From Plantibacter sp. PA-3-X8 (GTDB lineage: Bacteria > Actinomycetota > Actinomycetes > Actinomycetales > Microbacteriaceae), in contig NZ_CP033107.1 of assembly GCF_003856975.1 (NCBI RefSeq), positions 3,162,001-3,226,000 on the forward strand: 64,000 nt of DNA, written 5' to 3'. Under the pieces are notes generated by a model. It worked only from the letters and a program-made list of their open reading frames with translations. It had not been told where the DNA came from and did no database searches. The translations under genes and the position numbers were made by a program. This document shows, piece after piece, positions 18,033 through 25,946 of the stretch (the first letter of the stretch is position 1; every line of letters starts with the position of its first letter).

Positions 18033-18056
18033 ACGGCACGCTGTCGAGACCGGGGG

Positions 18057-18407
18057 TCAGTACTCGCGCATCTCGTAGAACGGCAGATCGTTGCAGCCTG
18101 CCTCCAGTGCGTCCATCCGCCGCTCCATGGGTGTATCGAGTAGTCGCTCCAGCGGCGAGTTCGAAGCCCCTGCGGCGATCGCATCACACGTGGCGACGGC
18201 ACGGAAGTGGGCCGGGTAGATGAAGATCGCCAAGACGATCGCAGCAGGGCTGAAAAGCAACAACCCCGGAGCGATGCCCTGTTCCTTCCGCTTGAGTTGG
18301 AATCCGACCCCGGCGATGATCGCTGCGATCGGCGCGAAGAGGGCCCCGGTAATGACGACACCCCCGAGCAAGGCGACGAGGGTAAGCCATACCTCTGGAT
18401 TCCGCAT
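18057..18407 (-). CDS. Small membrane protein of unknown function
   Basis: A 116-residue protein with two or three hydrophobic segments (LTLVALLGGVVITGALFAPIAAIIAGV, shown here only as a class; then PGLLLFSPAAIVLAIFIYPAHF) and a charged RMDALEAG tail near the C-terminus. ATG 18407 has a strong GGAGG six bases upstream, which supports expression; the frame extends upstream but without a comparable site. A cytoplasmic QLKRKEQG loop separates the hydrophobic stretches. I do not recognise the family. It is convergent with the YCII gene. Confidence 0.65.
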   Translation of the reverse strand: MRNPEVWLTLVALLGGVVITGALFAPIAAIIAGVGFQLKRKEQGIAPGLLLFSPAAIVLAIFIYPAHFRAVATCDAIAAGASNSPLERLLDTPMERRMDALEAGCNDLPFYEMREY

Positions 18408-19069
18408 TCGAACCTCCATTGGTTCCGATGCAGCTGATGCTCCTATCACGCCATGGCATCGACAACCCCCAAGGCGGGGGGCTGGCGAGCTGAGCGGTCC
18501 TCACGCCGACCAGGATCCTCGGCATCGGTCGAAGCATCGCCACCGACCTCGCCCGGGCTGGCGCTGTGGTCCTCCAGCCTGTGCGCTCGACCACGAGGGG
18601 CGAACACGTCGTCGAGCCGGTGGGGTGTCTCCAGCAACCTGTCCCACCCCTGCTTCTCCCCCACCAATCTGTTAGCCGCCCAACCGGGCATGGGTCGCCA
18701 GCGAGACACCGGAGCCCGTCGCGTGGTCACCCTGCTCTCACGCCTCAGCGCCGCAGGCACGGTGTCGAGTGACGCGCAGCCTGCGCTCATGGCCGCAACG
18801 GCTTCGACCGCACGAAGCGACGAGTTCTACGGCCAGGTCTGGACCATCGGTGGCCGCCCCGCGCTCCTCCCGGCCCTGCGTCCGCCGATGCGGAACCTGG
18901 ATGAGGCCCACAGAGGCCCTGGAACGAGTCCGAGCGGCTCATCGGTCGGTGCGCCCGCGTCTGCCCCGCCGGCCAGTTGTTCGAGTGCCCCGATACCCGC
19001 CGCGCCCGCGGCGATCGCGTCGACCAGGCCATCGGTCGCCCGCGTCGAGACGATCCGCATTGTCGCCCG
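18408..19069. other. Gap without an intact gene; possible SDR remnant
   Basis: No reading frame here looks like an intact protein with a good start. On the plus strand, 18500-18574 translates to a stretch containing GIGRSIATDLARAGA, which matches the cofactor-binding start of a short-chain dehydrogenase, but the frame degenerates straight afterwards. A 77-residue minus-strand frame (18827-19060, MRIVSTRATDGLVDAIAAG...) has GC-biased third positions in its first half and directly follows the WYL regulator, but no recognised domain. Both are probably remnants of decayed genes. Confidence 0.35.
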
Positions 19070-20059
19070 CTACTCGGCGACGGGCCACTGTTCAGCACCG
19101 CCAGCGATGCGGAGCATCCGCGTCGCCGTCGCGCGCACGAGTTCACGGAGATCCTCAGGCTCGTCGATGATGACCGCGTGATCTCCCATCCCGGCGATCA
19201 CCGCTGGAAGCCAGTCGAGGCGTTTGGCTCGGATCGACACCCGATGCCAGCCAGATACGTCCTCGATCGACTCCACGACGGCCACGCTCTCCGGGAAGCG
19301 GGCACGTATCTGCGGGACGCTCGCCTGGATGCGCAACCGGACGTGCCACCGGTAGTCCGCCCCCACGAAGCGATCGACGAGTGGAGGGCGCTCCGCTCGA
19401 GTGACCGGGCCTGGGAAGACCCCGGGCAGCGTCCGCGCCGATCGGATGCGGTCGACCCGGAAGGTGCGCTCCTCCGCTTGTTCGACGTCGAATGCGTCCA
19501 GGTACCAACGACCGGCATGGACGAGCAGGTCGAACGGATGCACCGTGCGACGCGAGGGCGTGTCCTCCGCGTCGCGGTAGCGAAGTTCGAGGGGACGTCT
19601 CGCTCGGAGCGCATCCGACACGGTGAGCAGGACTCCCGCGTCGGGCACGTCGTGGCGCGACGGTCTCCGGGCTGCGGCCTGCAGGACCGCCTCGAGGCGG
19701 TCCACGGATGCGGCCGGGAGGGAACGCCGGATCTTCGCGAGGGCGATCTGCGCTGCGACATCCGGGGAGTCCGAGGTCGATTGGGCTTCACTCAAGCCGA
19801 GGAAGACGGCGACCGCTTCCTCGTCAGTGAGCATGATCGGCGACACCCGTCGGCCGACGGCGAGGCGGTACCCACCGTAGCGGCCGCGCACCGACTCGAT
19901 CGGGACATCCATGTCCACGAGACGCTGCACGGAGCGGCGCACGGTGCGTTCATCCACACCCAACTGTTCGGCGAGCTCTGGCACGCTGCGGATCTCCGCC
20001 GACTGCAGCAACTCGAGCAGCTGCAGCGCTCGAGCAGTCGGCGAGCCGGCATGTCCCAT
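19070..20059 (-). CDS. YafY-type HTH/WYL-domain transcriptional regulator
   Basis: A 329-residue regulator with an N-terminal winged helix (residues about 5-65: RALQLLELLQ, SVPELAEQLGVDERTVRRSVQRL) and a WYL domain in the middle (LELRYRDAEDTPSRRTVHPFDLLVHAGRWYLDAF, named only by its WYL core), followed by the WCX extension. WYL domains bind ligands, in some proteins nucleotides. It is divergent from a VOC-family gene, and a perfect inverted repeat lies nine bases upstream of its start, so it probably represses both. Confidence 0.9.
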   Translation of the reverse strand: MGHAGSPTARALQLLELLQSAEIRSVPELAEQLGVDERTVRRSVQRLVDMDVPIESVRGRYGGYRLAVGRRVSPIMLTDEEAVAVFLGLSEAQSTSDSPDVAAQIALAKIRRSLPAASVDRLEAVLQAAARRPSRHDVPDAGVLLTVSDALRARRPLELRYRDAEDTPSRRTVHPFDLLVHAGRWYLDAFDVEQAEERTFRVDRIRSARTLPGVFPGPVTRAERPPLVDRFVGADYRWHVRLRIQASVPQIRARFPESVAVVESIEDVSGWHRVSIRAKRLDWLPAVIAGMGDHAVIIDEPEDLRELVRATATRMLRIAGGAEQWPVAE

Positions 20060-20067
20060 CTCATGAG

Positions 20068-20094
20068 AATACCGGGCGAAATCGGTCCGGTATT
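20068..20094. promoter_or_regulatory. Perfect inverted repeat, candidate WYL-regulator operator
   Basis: AATACCGG (20068-20075) and CCGGTATT (20087-20094) are perfect complements with an 11-base spacer, so the half-site centres are 19 bp apart, close to two helical turns. It lies between the divergent WYL regulator and the VOC-family gene. Regulators of this family commonly bind such sites next to their own gene. Confidence 0.55.
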
Positions 20095-20155
20095 GGCTCT
20101 ATCGTCGTCACCGCCCCGCACCTGTGGGGGAAGACCACCAGCCAAGGAGACACGC

Positions 20156-20554
20156 ATGCAACTCGCAGCCACCCGGATCATCACCGACGACGTCGACGCC
20201 CTGGTCGTCTTCTACGAGCGGGTCACCGGTGCGACCGCGACACGACTGCACCCACTGTTCGCCGAGGTGCGCACCGACACCGGCACGCTCGCGATCGCCA
20301 GTTCAGCGACCATCCCACTGTTGGGCGAGGACGCCGCCGCACCGCGAGCCAACCGATCCGTCATCCTCGATCTGCTCGTCGATGACGTCGACGCGGTCTA
20401 CACGACGCTCCAGGGCGTCGTGGAGACGTTCGTGAACGAGCCGACGACCATGCCGTGGGGTAACCGATCGCTGCTGTTCCGCGACCCCGACGGCAACCTC
20501 GTCAACGCCTTCACCCCGACCACGGCTGACGCAAGCAAGCGGGTCGCATCGTGA
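20156..20554 (+). CDS. VOC-family (glyoxalase/bleomycin-resistance fold) protein
   Basis: A 132-residue VOC protein. The two beta-alpha-beta-beta-beta modules are visible: ATRIITDDVDALVVFYERVTG with LFAEVRTDTGTLAI, then VILDLLVDDVDAVYTTLQG with SLLFRDPDGNLVNAF. AAGGAGA lies seven bases upstream of ATG 20156. The fold covers glyoxalases, dioxygenases and drug-binding proteins, so the reaction is open. It is divergent from the WYL regulator, the likely controller. Confidence 0.88.
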   Translation: MQLAATRIITDDVDALVVFYERVTGATATRLHPLFAEVRTDTGTLAIASSATIPLLGEDAAAPRANRSVILDLLVDDVDAVYTTLQGVVETFVNEPTTMPWGNRSLLFRDPDGNLVNAFTPTTADASKRVAS

Positions 20555-20569
20555 ACCTGGTCGTGCGGC

Positions 20570-21199
20570 CTACGCCGGGATGACGCTCGGGATGAGTCGT
20601 GGCGCTGGAGGGAGCGGTCCGTGCCGGTCTGACGCACGCAGTCCGTCGATCACGAGCGCGGCGTAGCGTCGTGCAGCTCGGACGCGCTCCGTCTCCGTCG
20701 TACGTGAGAGTCCGCGAGCCGCGAGCAGGACCACGAGGAAGTCGTCGAGGACGAAGTCCGCGCGCAGCGCGCCGGCGTCGATGGCGCGACGAGCGACGGC
20801 GGTGATCGCACGCACGGCCTGTTCACGCTGGGTCCGGAAGTCGACGGCATCGGGGTAGGCGGCGAGGAACGCGTCCGTGAACCCCTGGTTCCGAGCGTTG
20901 AGGACCAGGACCTCCTCGATGATGCCGCGGAAGCCACGCCAGGGGTCGACGTCCGCGAGGGCGTCGACCACGATCGAGCGGCAGGCGTCGAGCTCATTCA
21001 CGAATGCGGCTCTGACGAGATCAGCCTTGGTCGGGAACCGTCGGTAGAGGGTGGCCGGCCCGACACCGGCTCGGCGGGCGATCTCCCGCATCGTCACGTG
21101 AAGACCGTCGGTCCCGAACAGTTCGCGGGCTGCGGCGAGGACGCGGTCACGGTTCTCCTGGGCGTCGGAACGCAGGTTCTGAGGCAGTGTCGCGGGCAT
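20570..21199 (-). CDS. TetR-family transcriptional regulator
   Basis: A 209-residue TetR regulator. The N-terminal helix-turn-helix is RVLAAARELFGTDGLHVTMREIARRAGVGPATLYRRFPTK (described here by its start and end: RVLAAAREL ... LYRRFPTK); the C-terminal part is the usual helical ligand-binding and dimer domain. ATG 21199 is preferred; TTG 21217 and GTG 21208 are possible alternatives. It is divergent from the zinc-type oxidoreductase gene, which it probably represses. Confidence 0.88.
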   Translation of the reverse strand: MPATLPQNLRSDAQENRDRVLAAARELFGTDGLHVTMREIARRAGVGPATLYRRFPTKADLVRAAFVNELDACRSIVVDALADVDPWRGFRGIIEEVLVLNARNQGFTDAFLAAYPDAVDFRTQREQAVRAITAVARRAIDAGALRADFVLDDFLVVLLAARGLSRTTETERVRAARRYAALVIDGLRASDRHGPLPPAPRLIPSVIPA

Positions 21200-21219
21200 G
21201 TGTCTCACATTACTCAAGT

Positions 21220-21233
21220 GGACGGGTGCGTCC
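21220..21233. promoter_or_regulatory. Small inverted repeat between the TetR and oxidoreductase genes
   Basis: GGACG-GGTG-CGTCC is a perfect 5-bp inverted repeat about 20 bases upstream of the TetR gene and 53 upstream of the oxidoreductase. TetR proteins commonly bind such short palindromes near their own start. In GC-rich DNA a 5-bp repeat can arise by chance. Confidence 0.3.
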
Positions 21234-21285
21234 GTTACGTTGCGGGAGGCGGGTCAGATCCCCCGCCGCGAAACGGAGTGCACCC

Positions 21286-22248
21286 ATGCGCGCAGTGATC
21301 ATCCGGACCTTCGGTGAACCGAGTGGGATGGAGGTGACGGACCTGCCCGTCCCCACGCCCGGGGCCGGTGAGGTCCTCGTTCGAACGGAGGCCGCAGGCG
21401 TCGGCGGGGTCGACGTCGTGATCCGCCGGGGCGGGATCGCCGAAGCCACCCGGGACTCGGGGATGATCCCGGGGAGTGAGGCCGCCGGCGTCATCACCGC
21501 GACCGGGCCCGACGTCGACCCCGCGTGGGTCGGTCGACGGGTGTGGGCGTTCACGGGAACCTCGGGCGCGTACGCCGAGTACGTGATCGCGCGAGCCGAC
21601 GAGATCGTCGAACTGCCGTCCGACCTGACGTCCGTCCAGGCGGTGACGCTGGGCAGCGCGTTCCCGGTCGCGCACTTCGCGCTCGAACGCGCTCGCCTGG
21701 CCGAGGGCGAATCCGTCCTCGTGCGCGGGGCCGCCGGGAGTATCGGCCTGGCCGGCGTCGAGCTGGCCGCTCGTGCCGGCGCCGGCGTCATCGCCGTCAC
21801 CACCTCGTCCTCCGAACGCGGGGAACGTCTGCGGGCGTTCGGTGCAACCCACGTGCTCGACCGCTCCGGCGCGGGCGATGCGGACGCCCCGGCGGAGTTC
21901 GACGTCATCCTCGACATCGTCAGCGGTCCCGATCTCCCCCGGTTCATCGAGCGGCTCTCGCCGAACGGCCGCCTGATCGCCGTGGGCGTGGTGGGCGGGT
22001 TCCCGCCCGCGGACTTCGGCACGGCTCTCCTGGCCGGCTTCCGCCGATCGATCACCTTCGGAACCCTGAGCCTCGACACCGTGCCGCGCGCGGAACTCGC
22101 CCGGGTGCGAGCCGAGGTGTTCGACGACGCCGTCCGAGGCACGCTCTCACCGGTGGTCCACGACGCCCTGCCGCTGAGCGACGCAGCCGAGGCGCACCGT
22201 CTCATGGACGCCGGGGACGTGTTCGGGCGCATCGTGCTCGTCCCGTGA
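21286..22248 (+). CDS. Medium-chain zinc-independent oxidoreductase (quinone reductase / MDR type)
   Basis: A 320-residue MDR-superfamily NADPH oxidoreductase. The GroES-like N-terminal domain begins MRAVIIRTFGEPSGMEV and contains PGSEAAGVI; the cofactor domain contains VLVRGAAGSIGLAGVELAARAGA. The zinc-binding cysteines of alcohol dehydrogenases are absent, as in quinone oxidoreductases. GGAG precedes ATG 21286. Divergence from a TetR regulator suggests induction by a reactive carbonyl, quinone or drug. Confidence 0.88.
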   Translation: MRAVIIRTFGEPSGMEVTDLPVPTPGAGEVLVRTEAAGVGGVDVVIRRGGIAEATRDSGMIPGSEAAGVITATGPDVDPAWVGRRVWAFTGTSGAYAEYVIARADEIVELPSDLTSVQAVTLGSAFPVAHFALERARLAEGESVLVRGAAGSIGLAGVELAARAGAGVIAVTTSSSERGERLRAFGATHVLDRSGAGDADAPAEFDVILDIVSGPDLPRFIERLSPNGRLIAVGVVGGFPPADFGTALLAGFRRSITFGTLSLDTVPRAELARVRAEVFDDAVRGTLSPVVHDALPLSDAAEAHRLMDAGDVFGRIVLVP

Positions 22249-22282
22249 ATCGGCTGACGAGGCAAGCACCGATCCGCCACCG

Positions 22283-22647
22283 CTACAGCCAGATCGTCGC
22301 CAGCCAGACCTCGACGACGGCGAGCACCAGCAGGGCGACGTTCAGCCCGAGGACCCGGAACTCGCCGCGACGCACGTGCACGGTGATGCCTCCGATCTGC
22401 ACCAGGACCAGCCCGACCGCCGCAGCGACGGTCAACCAGTGAGGACGCCCACGAGCGGGGGCAGGATGAGGCCGGTCACGCCCAGCACCTCAAGCAGCCC
22501 GATCACTCGAACCACTGAGAGCGGCATGCCGTCGACCCACGCCATCATCGGGCGGAGCTGCTCGGCAGAGCGGACGAGCTTCATGCCGCCCGAGTACAGG
22601 TACAGGACCGCGAGCAGTCCTGCGACGATCCAGTAGGCGATGACCAT
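22283..22647 (-). pseudogene. DoxX-like small membrane protein, frameshifted
   Basis: From ATG 22647 (GGAGG six bases upstream) the frame reads VIAYWIVAGLLAVLYLYSG..K ... LEVLGVTGLILPPLVGVLTG and stops at 22432. Immediately after, another frame continues with LTVAAAVGLVLVQIGGITVHVRRGEF ... VWLATIWL (start and end given) to a stop at 22283. Together they make a four-helix DoxX-family protein of about 121 residues, the normal length. A single missing base near 22432-22440 explains the split. It could be a real mutation or a sequence error. It is divergent from the HxlR regulator. Confidence 0.75.
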
Positions 22648-22678
22648 GTGCAACCTCCGAGTGCGTGTGTGCGTTGAT

Positions 22679-22695
22679 GGTTACGATGGGTAACC
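22679..22695. promoter_or_regulatory. Perfect inverted repeat, candidate HxlR operator
   Basis: GGTTAC-GATGG-GTAACC is a perfect 6-bp inverted repeat with a five-base spacer, 32 bases upstream of the DoxX-like gene and 72 upstream of the HxlR start chosen here. HxlR-family regulators often bind GTAC/GTAAC-type palindromes beside divergent targets. Confidence 0.5.
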
Positions 22696-22766
22696 GACGC
22701 AAGTGTGGACCGGATCGGACCGGCGTACAAAAGGCACACGCGTGTGACCGAGCCGCGAGGGGTGCC

Positions 22767-23141
22767 GTGCTCCGCTACCAGAGGCTGTGTTCCGTCCGGG
22801 GCGACCAGGGCAAGGCCATCCGCTCACTCCTGGACCGCATCGCCGACAAGTGGGCGCTCCTCCTCATCGCGACGCTCCATGACGGCCCGTTCCGGTTCAC
22901 CGAGCTCGAGCAGCGCATCCCGGGCATCTCCCGACGCATGCTCACCCTCACCCTCAGGAACCTCGAGCGCGACGGGCTCGTCACCCGCACCACCTTCGCG
23001 GAGGTGCCACCACGGGTCGAGTACGAGTTGACGGACCTCGCGCAGTCGCTCATCCCCCATGCGCTGGCACTCGCCGAGTGGGCCGGCGAGCACGTCCCCG
23101 TGATCGAAGCGAGCCGAACGGCATACGACGAGCGGTTCTGA
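22767..23141 (+). CDS. HxlR-family winged-helix transcriptional regulator
   Basis: A 124-residue MarR-like HxlR regulator. The family pattern is complete: an early Cys (RLCSVRG), LLDRIADKWALLLIATLHDGPFRF (start and end of the first helices), ELEQRIPGISRRMLTLTLRNLERDGLVTR (recognition helix and wing), then PRVEYELTDLAQSL. GTG 22767 with GAGGGG upstream is preferred because the longer frame (to 22665) crosses the putative operator. The early Cys may be redox-sensing, as in YodB/HypR. Its last 100 bases are duplicated at 33417-33516, at the other end of the island. Confidence 0.85.
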   Translation: MLRYQRLCSVRGDQGKAIRSLLDRIADKWALLLIATLHDGPFRFTELEQRIPGISRRMLTLTLRNLERDGLVTRTTFAEVPPRVEYELTDLAQSLIPHALALAEWAGEHVPVIEASRTAYDERF

Positions 23142-23170
23142 CCGCCTACCCGCGCTGCGGGCCAACGAAA

Positions 23171-23202
23171 AAGTCCCGGAAACCAGTTGGTTTCCGGGAC
23201 TT
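23171..23202. terminator. Rho-independent terminator behind the HxlR gene
   Basis: AAGTCCCGGAAACC / AGTT / GGTTTCCGGGACTT: a perfect 14-bp stem with a four-base loop and an A-run on its left, thus able to act in both directions. It ends the HxlR transcript. A copy with loop AGAT lies at 33547-33578. Confidence 0.85.
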
Positions 23203-23204
23203 CA

Positions 23205-23245
23205 TGGTCGGGCTGACAGGATTTGAATCTGCGACCCCTTGACCC
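23205..23245 (-). other. tRNA-Pro 3'-half duplicate (att-like site at the left end of the island)
   Basis: Reading the minus strand, 41 bases equal the tRNA-Pro 3' end from the anticodon loop through CCA, with one mismatch to the intact gene at 33581-33657. Identity stops at GGGTCAA in the anticodon stem-loop, a usual crossover place for tRNA-targeting integrases. The sequence beyond cannot complete a tRNA cloverleaf. Confidence 0.8.
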
Positions 23246-23531
23246 TAAGCGCCAAAGCATCGCTCCCAGCCGGCTCGACCTGGGTAGGCATTTCAGAAGA
23301 ATGCTCTGTGCATTACGCGCAAGCGATCCAGCGACCCCCTCGTGAACTCAGATCTTGATCTGCCGTGTAAAACACTTCTAGATCAGTGCGTGCAGAATCG
23401 TTAGCTAGCGCCTCTGCACTGCCCCGCACAAACAACCGTGACTCCGTCGACCAATCGCACTTTGAAGGCTCTGAGCAACATGGTGAGCCTGGTTCCCATC
23501 TGAAGGGAAGGAACCGATCAAATTGTTTGAT

Positions 23532-25946
23532 CTATCCCGCGATCGCTACGTCCGGAACCCAGGAGTGGCGGTTGATCCCTTGATCTTCATCGTCCGCACG
23601 CTCTCCGAGCTCAATTGTAATCAATTCGTCGCCCGCGTATGCCGGGCTGAGCTCCAGGGCAAGATAATCAAACAGCTCGCGCTCGTGAACAGCGATGATG
23701 ACTTGCCTGCCGTTCTGCTTCGAGAGCAGACGGATGAGTCCAGCAAACTGCGCTACGTGAACCTCGTCCATCGCCTGAACTGGATCATCGAAGACAAGGC
23801 ACGGCACGACGGGTTGCACGGCAAGGTGGAGCGCGAGGAACAATGACAGCGCGGCGGTGTTCAGATTTCCAGCAGAGAGCATCATTTGGGGTGGGCCACC
23901 CGCCTCACCGTTTCGGTGAGTCGTCTCTAGATTGATGTCAAAGGTCTTCTTGGTTGCGCTGGGGACTCCAAATCTTGGTATAAATCCCTCGTTCGGGGCA
24001 AGTCTGGTGAACACGGTCTTCCAGACCTCATTGAGGGATTCAGTGAAGACTCGATGGACGATTTCAGTTCGAGTCTTTGTAACGGCCTCACGAACCTCTC
24101 TCGCGATTCCCTGACGCCGTTTCGCCTCCGTGATTCGATCGTCCCATTGCTTTTTGCGCTCTGCGGCCTCAGCGACACTTTGTACGACGGCCTGCTCGCG
24201 TTCGATCACAGCTGCAAGGCTCGCCGCCGCGTCTATCGCATCCTGGTAGTGGTTGGCCTTATCGGCGAGCTGGGAGACCCTCGCCTTCGCAGTTTTGAGC
24301 AAGTCATTGCACACTGACTGGAAAGAAACGGAGGTTGATTCCACGGTGACGTTGAGGAGGACGGCATATTTGTCGAGTTCCCTCCTGATGTAAGTGTCTT
24401 CAGAACCCGCGGCCTCAAGCTCGCGAAGTGTCTGCTGAAGACCACGAACGCTCTGCGTGAGCTCTGCCCCGTTGGACTTCGCTGTTTCAATACCTGCGGC
24501 CGCGGATGCCAGCTGCAAAAGCGTCGAGTGCCGCTGCTGGAGTACCTGGCGCTGCTCGGCAGACATGCTCTGCCCAGTGAGCTGAGTGTGTTCAACCTCC
24601 AGCCGAGACACCTTTGCCGCAAGTTCGTCACGGTCGGCGCGCAATTTGACGAGTTGCTGCCCGTGGCTTGTGAGTTCGTCTAGCTTGGCGTCTACATGAG
24701 CTCGGAGGCTATGCCTACGAATCTCTGTGATGTCTCGATCACAGATCGGGCAAATGTTGCTTGCCTCGACAACGCTTCGGAGCGCGGTCAACCCCTCTAC
24801 GAGCGCGCTTGAGTTCTCGTGCGCGTCCGAGAGGCGCTTCTGAAGCGCCTCTAGCTCGGCGCGACCGGCACCCAGTTCGGCACCGACCGCCTCAGCTCTC
24901 ACCTCAACCTCTGCTCCGGCTTCGAGTTGTTTGACGACTAAGTGGGTGGCGTGCTGCACCGCGGTACTGGGTCCGACTCGGAGATCTACGCCGACGGCTT
25001 GGGCTTCCCGCTCCCAAGCGTCGATACCTGACCTGTCGGTACGCTCCCAATCGTCCTTGGCAGCAATTGCGGAAGCCAAGGCCGCGCGTGTCTCTTCGAT
25101 CCGTTGTGTGGTCGGACGTTCGACCGACGCAGCAATGCGACCGCCCAAAGCGACGAGCTCCTGATGAACCCTCTCTGCGACGGCAAACTCGTCGGCGGTG
25201 GTGTCTTCTTTGGTCGCTCGTCGCACGCGCTCCATAAGCTCGATATCAGTATCGCCGACGGCGGGTCCGAGGTCGAGCTCGATGAGGACGTCTCGTGTGG
25301 CTTGCCGAGCGCTGGCAGCCTCCGCGCGGACATCGGTTCGCAATCCAGTCTTTTCTTTCAGATCCGCGGCTGCCGCTTTCGCCTCACGATCAGCCTCGTC
25401 GACACCTGCCGCTAGCTTCTTGAGTAATCTGAAGTCACTCGCATCACTGAGCCCACTAAGGAGTGCGTCGAGCTTCTCTAGTCCAAGAAGCTCGTTCACG
25501 AACTTCTCAAGTGCAGTCTGCTCACTGCCTTCTCGAGCTTGATATAGATCCAGAAGACGACCCAGCGATGACTGATCCAGGTAGCACCGCTCGGCGTAGA
25601 ACTTTGAAGCTGCGTGATTTAGTGCCGGAGCACCTTCCAGCCGTGAACCGCTGACGGTCAGGGGAACTCCTGGCGTGCCGCCTTGTAGGTGCTGGGCAAT
25701 ATCCACCCGCACCGTTGCGTACGACTGTCCGAGGAACGGCAGATGCGCGCGGTAACGATCTGAATGACGTTCCATGCTCCGAATCTCGCCGGTCAGTGCG
25801 AGCTCCAGCGCGGAGAGGAGGCTGGTTTTTCCTGTGCCATTTGGGCCGTGGATGAGAATTACAGGCGCGTCTAGAGGGAACTCTCGAGTTCCTTCGATTC
25901 GTCGGAAGTCGGAAACCGTCAGGCTACGGATTGGAACATCACTCAT
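23532..25946 (-). CDS. Zinc-hook SMC/Rad50-like ATPase (LmuB-like), third gene of a SIR2-ABC operon
   Basis: An 804-residue ABC-type ATPase. Walker A is GPNGTGKT (residues 34-41) after the RecF-like opening IRSLTVSDFRRIEG. Long coiled-coil halves flank a Rad50-type zinc hook CPIC (399-402). The C-terminal head has the signature region MLSAGNLNTAALSLFLAL, Walker B with the acidic pair in CLVFDDPVQAMDEVH (around 719), and the H-loop IIAVHERE. It should bind DNA ends or unusual DNA and switch on the effector. AGGAGG lies four bases before ATG 25946, and it overlaps the middle gene by eight bases. The architecture fits LmuB of Lamassu or the ATPase of ABC-three-component systems; the exact subtype is my inference. 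Confidence 0.85.
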   Translation of the reverse strand: MSDVPIRSLTVSDFRRIEGTREFPLDAPVILIHGPNGTGKTSLLSALELALTGEIRSMERHSDRYRAHLPFLGQSYATVRVDIAQHLQGGTPGVPLTVSGSRLEGAPALNHAASKFYAERCYLDQSSLGRLLDLYQAREGSEQTALEKFVNELLGLEKLDALLSGLSDASDFRLLKKLAAGVDEADREAKAAAADLKEKTGLRTDVRAEAASARQATRDVLIELDLGPAVGDTDIELMERVRRATKEDTTADEFAVAERVHQELVALGGRIAASVERPTTQRIEETRAALASAIAAKDDWERTDRSGIDAWEREAQAVGVDLRVGPSTAVQHATHLVVKQLEAGAEVEVRAEAVGAELGAGRAELEALQKRLSDAHENSSALVEGLTALRSVVEASNICPICDRDITEIRRHSLRAHVDAKLDELTSHGQQLVKLRADRDELAAKVSRLEVEHTQLTGQSMSAEQRQVLQQRHSTLLQLASAAAGIETAKSNGAELTQSVRGLQQTLRELEAAGSEDTYIRRELDKYAVLLNVTVESTSVSFQSVCNDLLKTAKARVSQLADKANHYQDAIDAAASLAAVIEREQAVVQSVAEAAERKKQWDDRITEAKRRQGIAREVREAVTKTRTEIVHRVFTESLNEVWKTVFTRLAPNEGFIPRFGVPSATKKTFDINLETTHRNGEAGGPPQMMLSAGNLNTAALSLFLALHLAVQPVVPCLVFDDPVQAMDEVHVAQFAGLIRLLSKQNGRQVIIAVHERELFDYLALELSPAYAGDELITIELGERADDEDQGINRHSWVPDVAIAG

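Larger units (their letters stand above)
23042..23245 (+). repeat. Left copy of the island-flanking direct repeat (about 205 bp)
   Basis: Covers the last 100 bases of the HxlR gene, the following terminator and the 3' part of a tRNA-Pro sequence. It matches 33417-33621 in the same orientation; by eye I count about 16 mismatches and one indel, around 92 percent identity. The right copy lies next to the intact tRNA-Pro. This is the expected result of integration of a mobile element at the tRNA. Confidence 0.85.

Noticed and set aside
18453..19181. Plus-strand frame of 242 codons in the decayed gap
   Set aside because: Composition rich in Ser/Arg/Pro without domains, overlaps the end of the WYL regulator, and lacks a ribosome binding site.
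23205..23281. Possible second tRNA-Pro gene
   Set aside because: Only the 3' half matches; beyond the anticodon stem the sequence cannot form D and acceptor arms.
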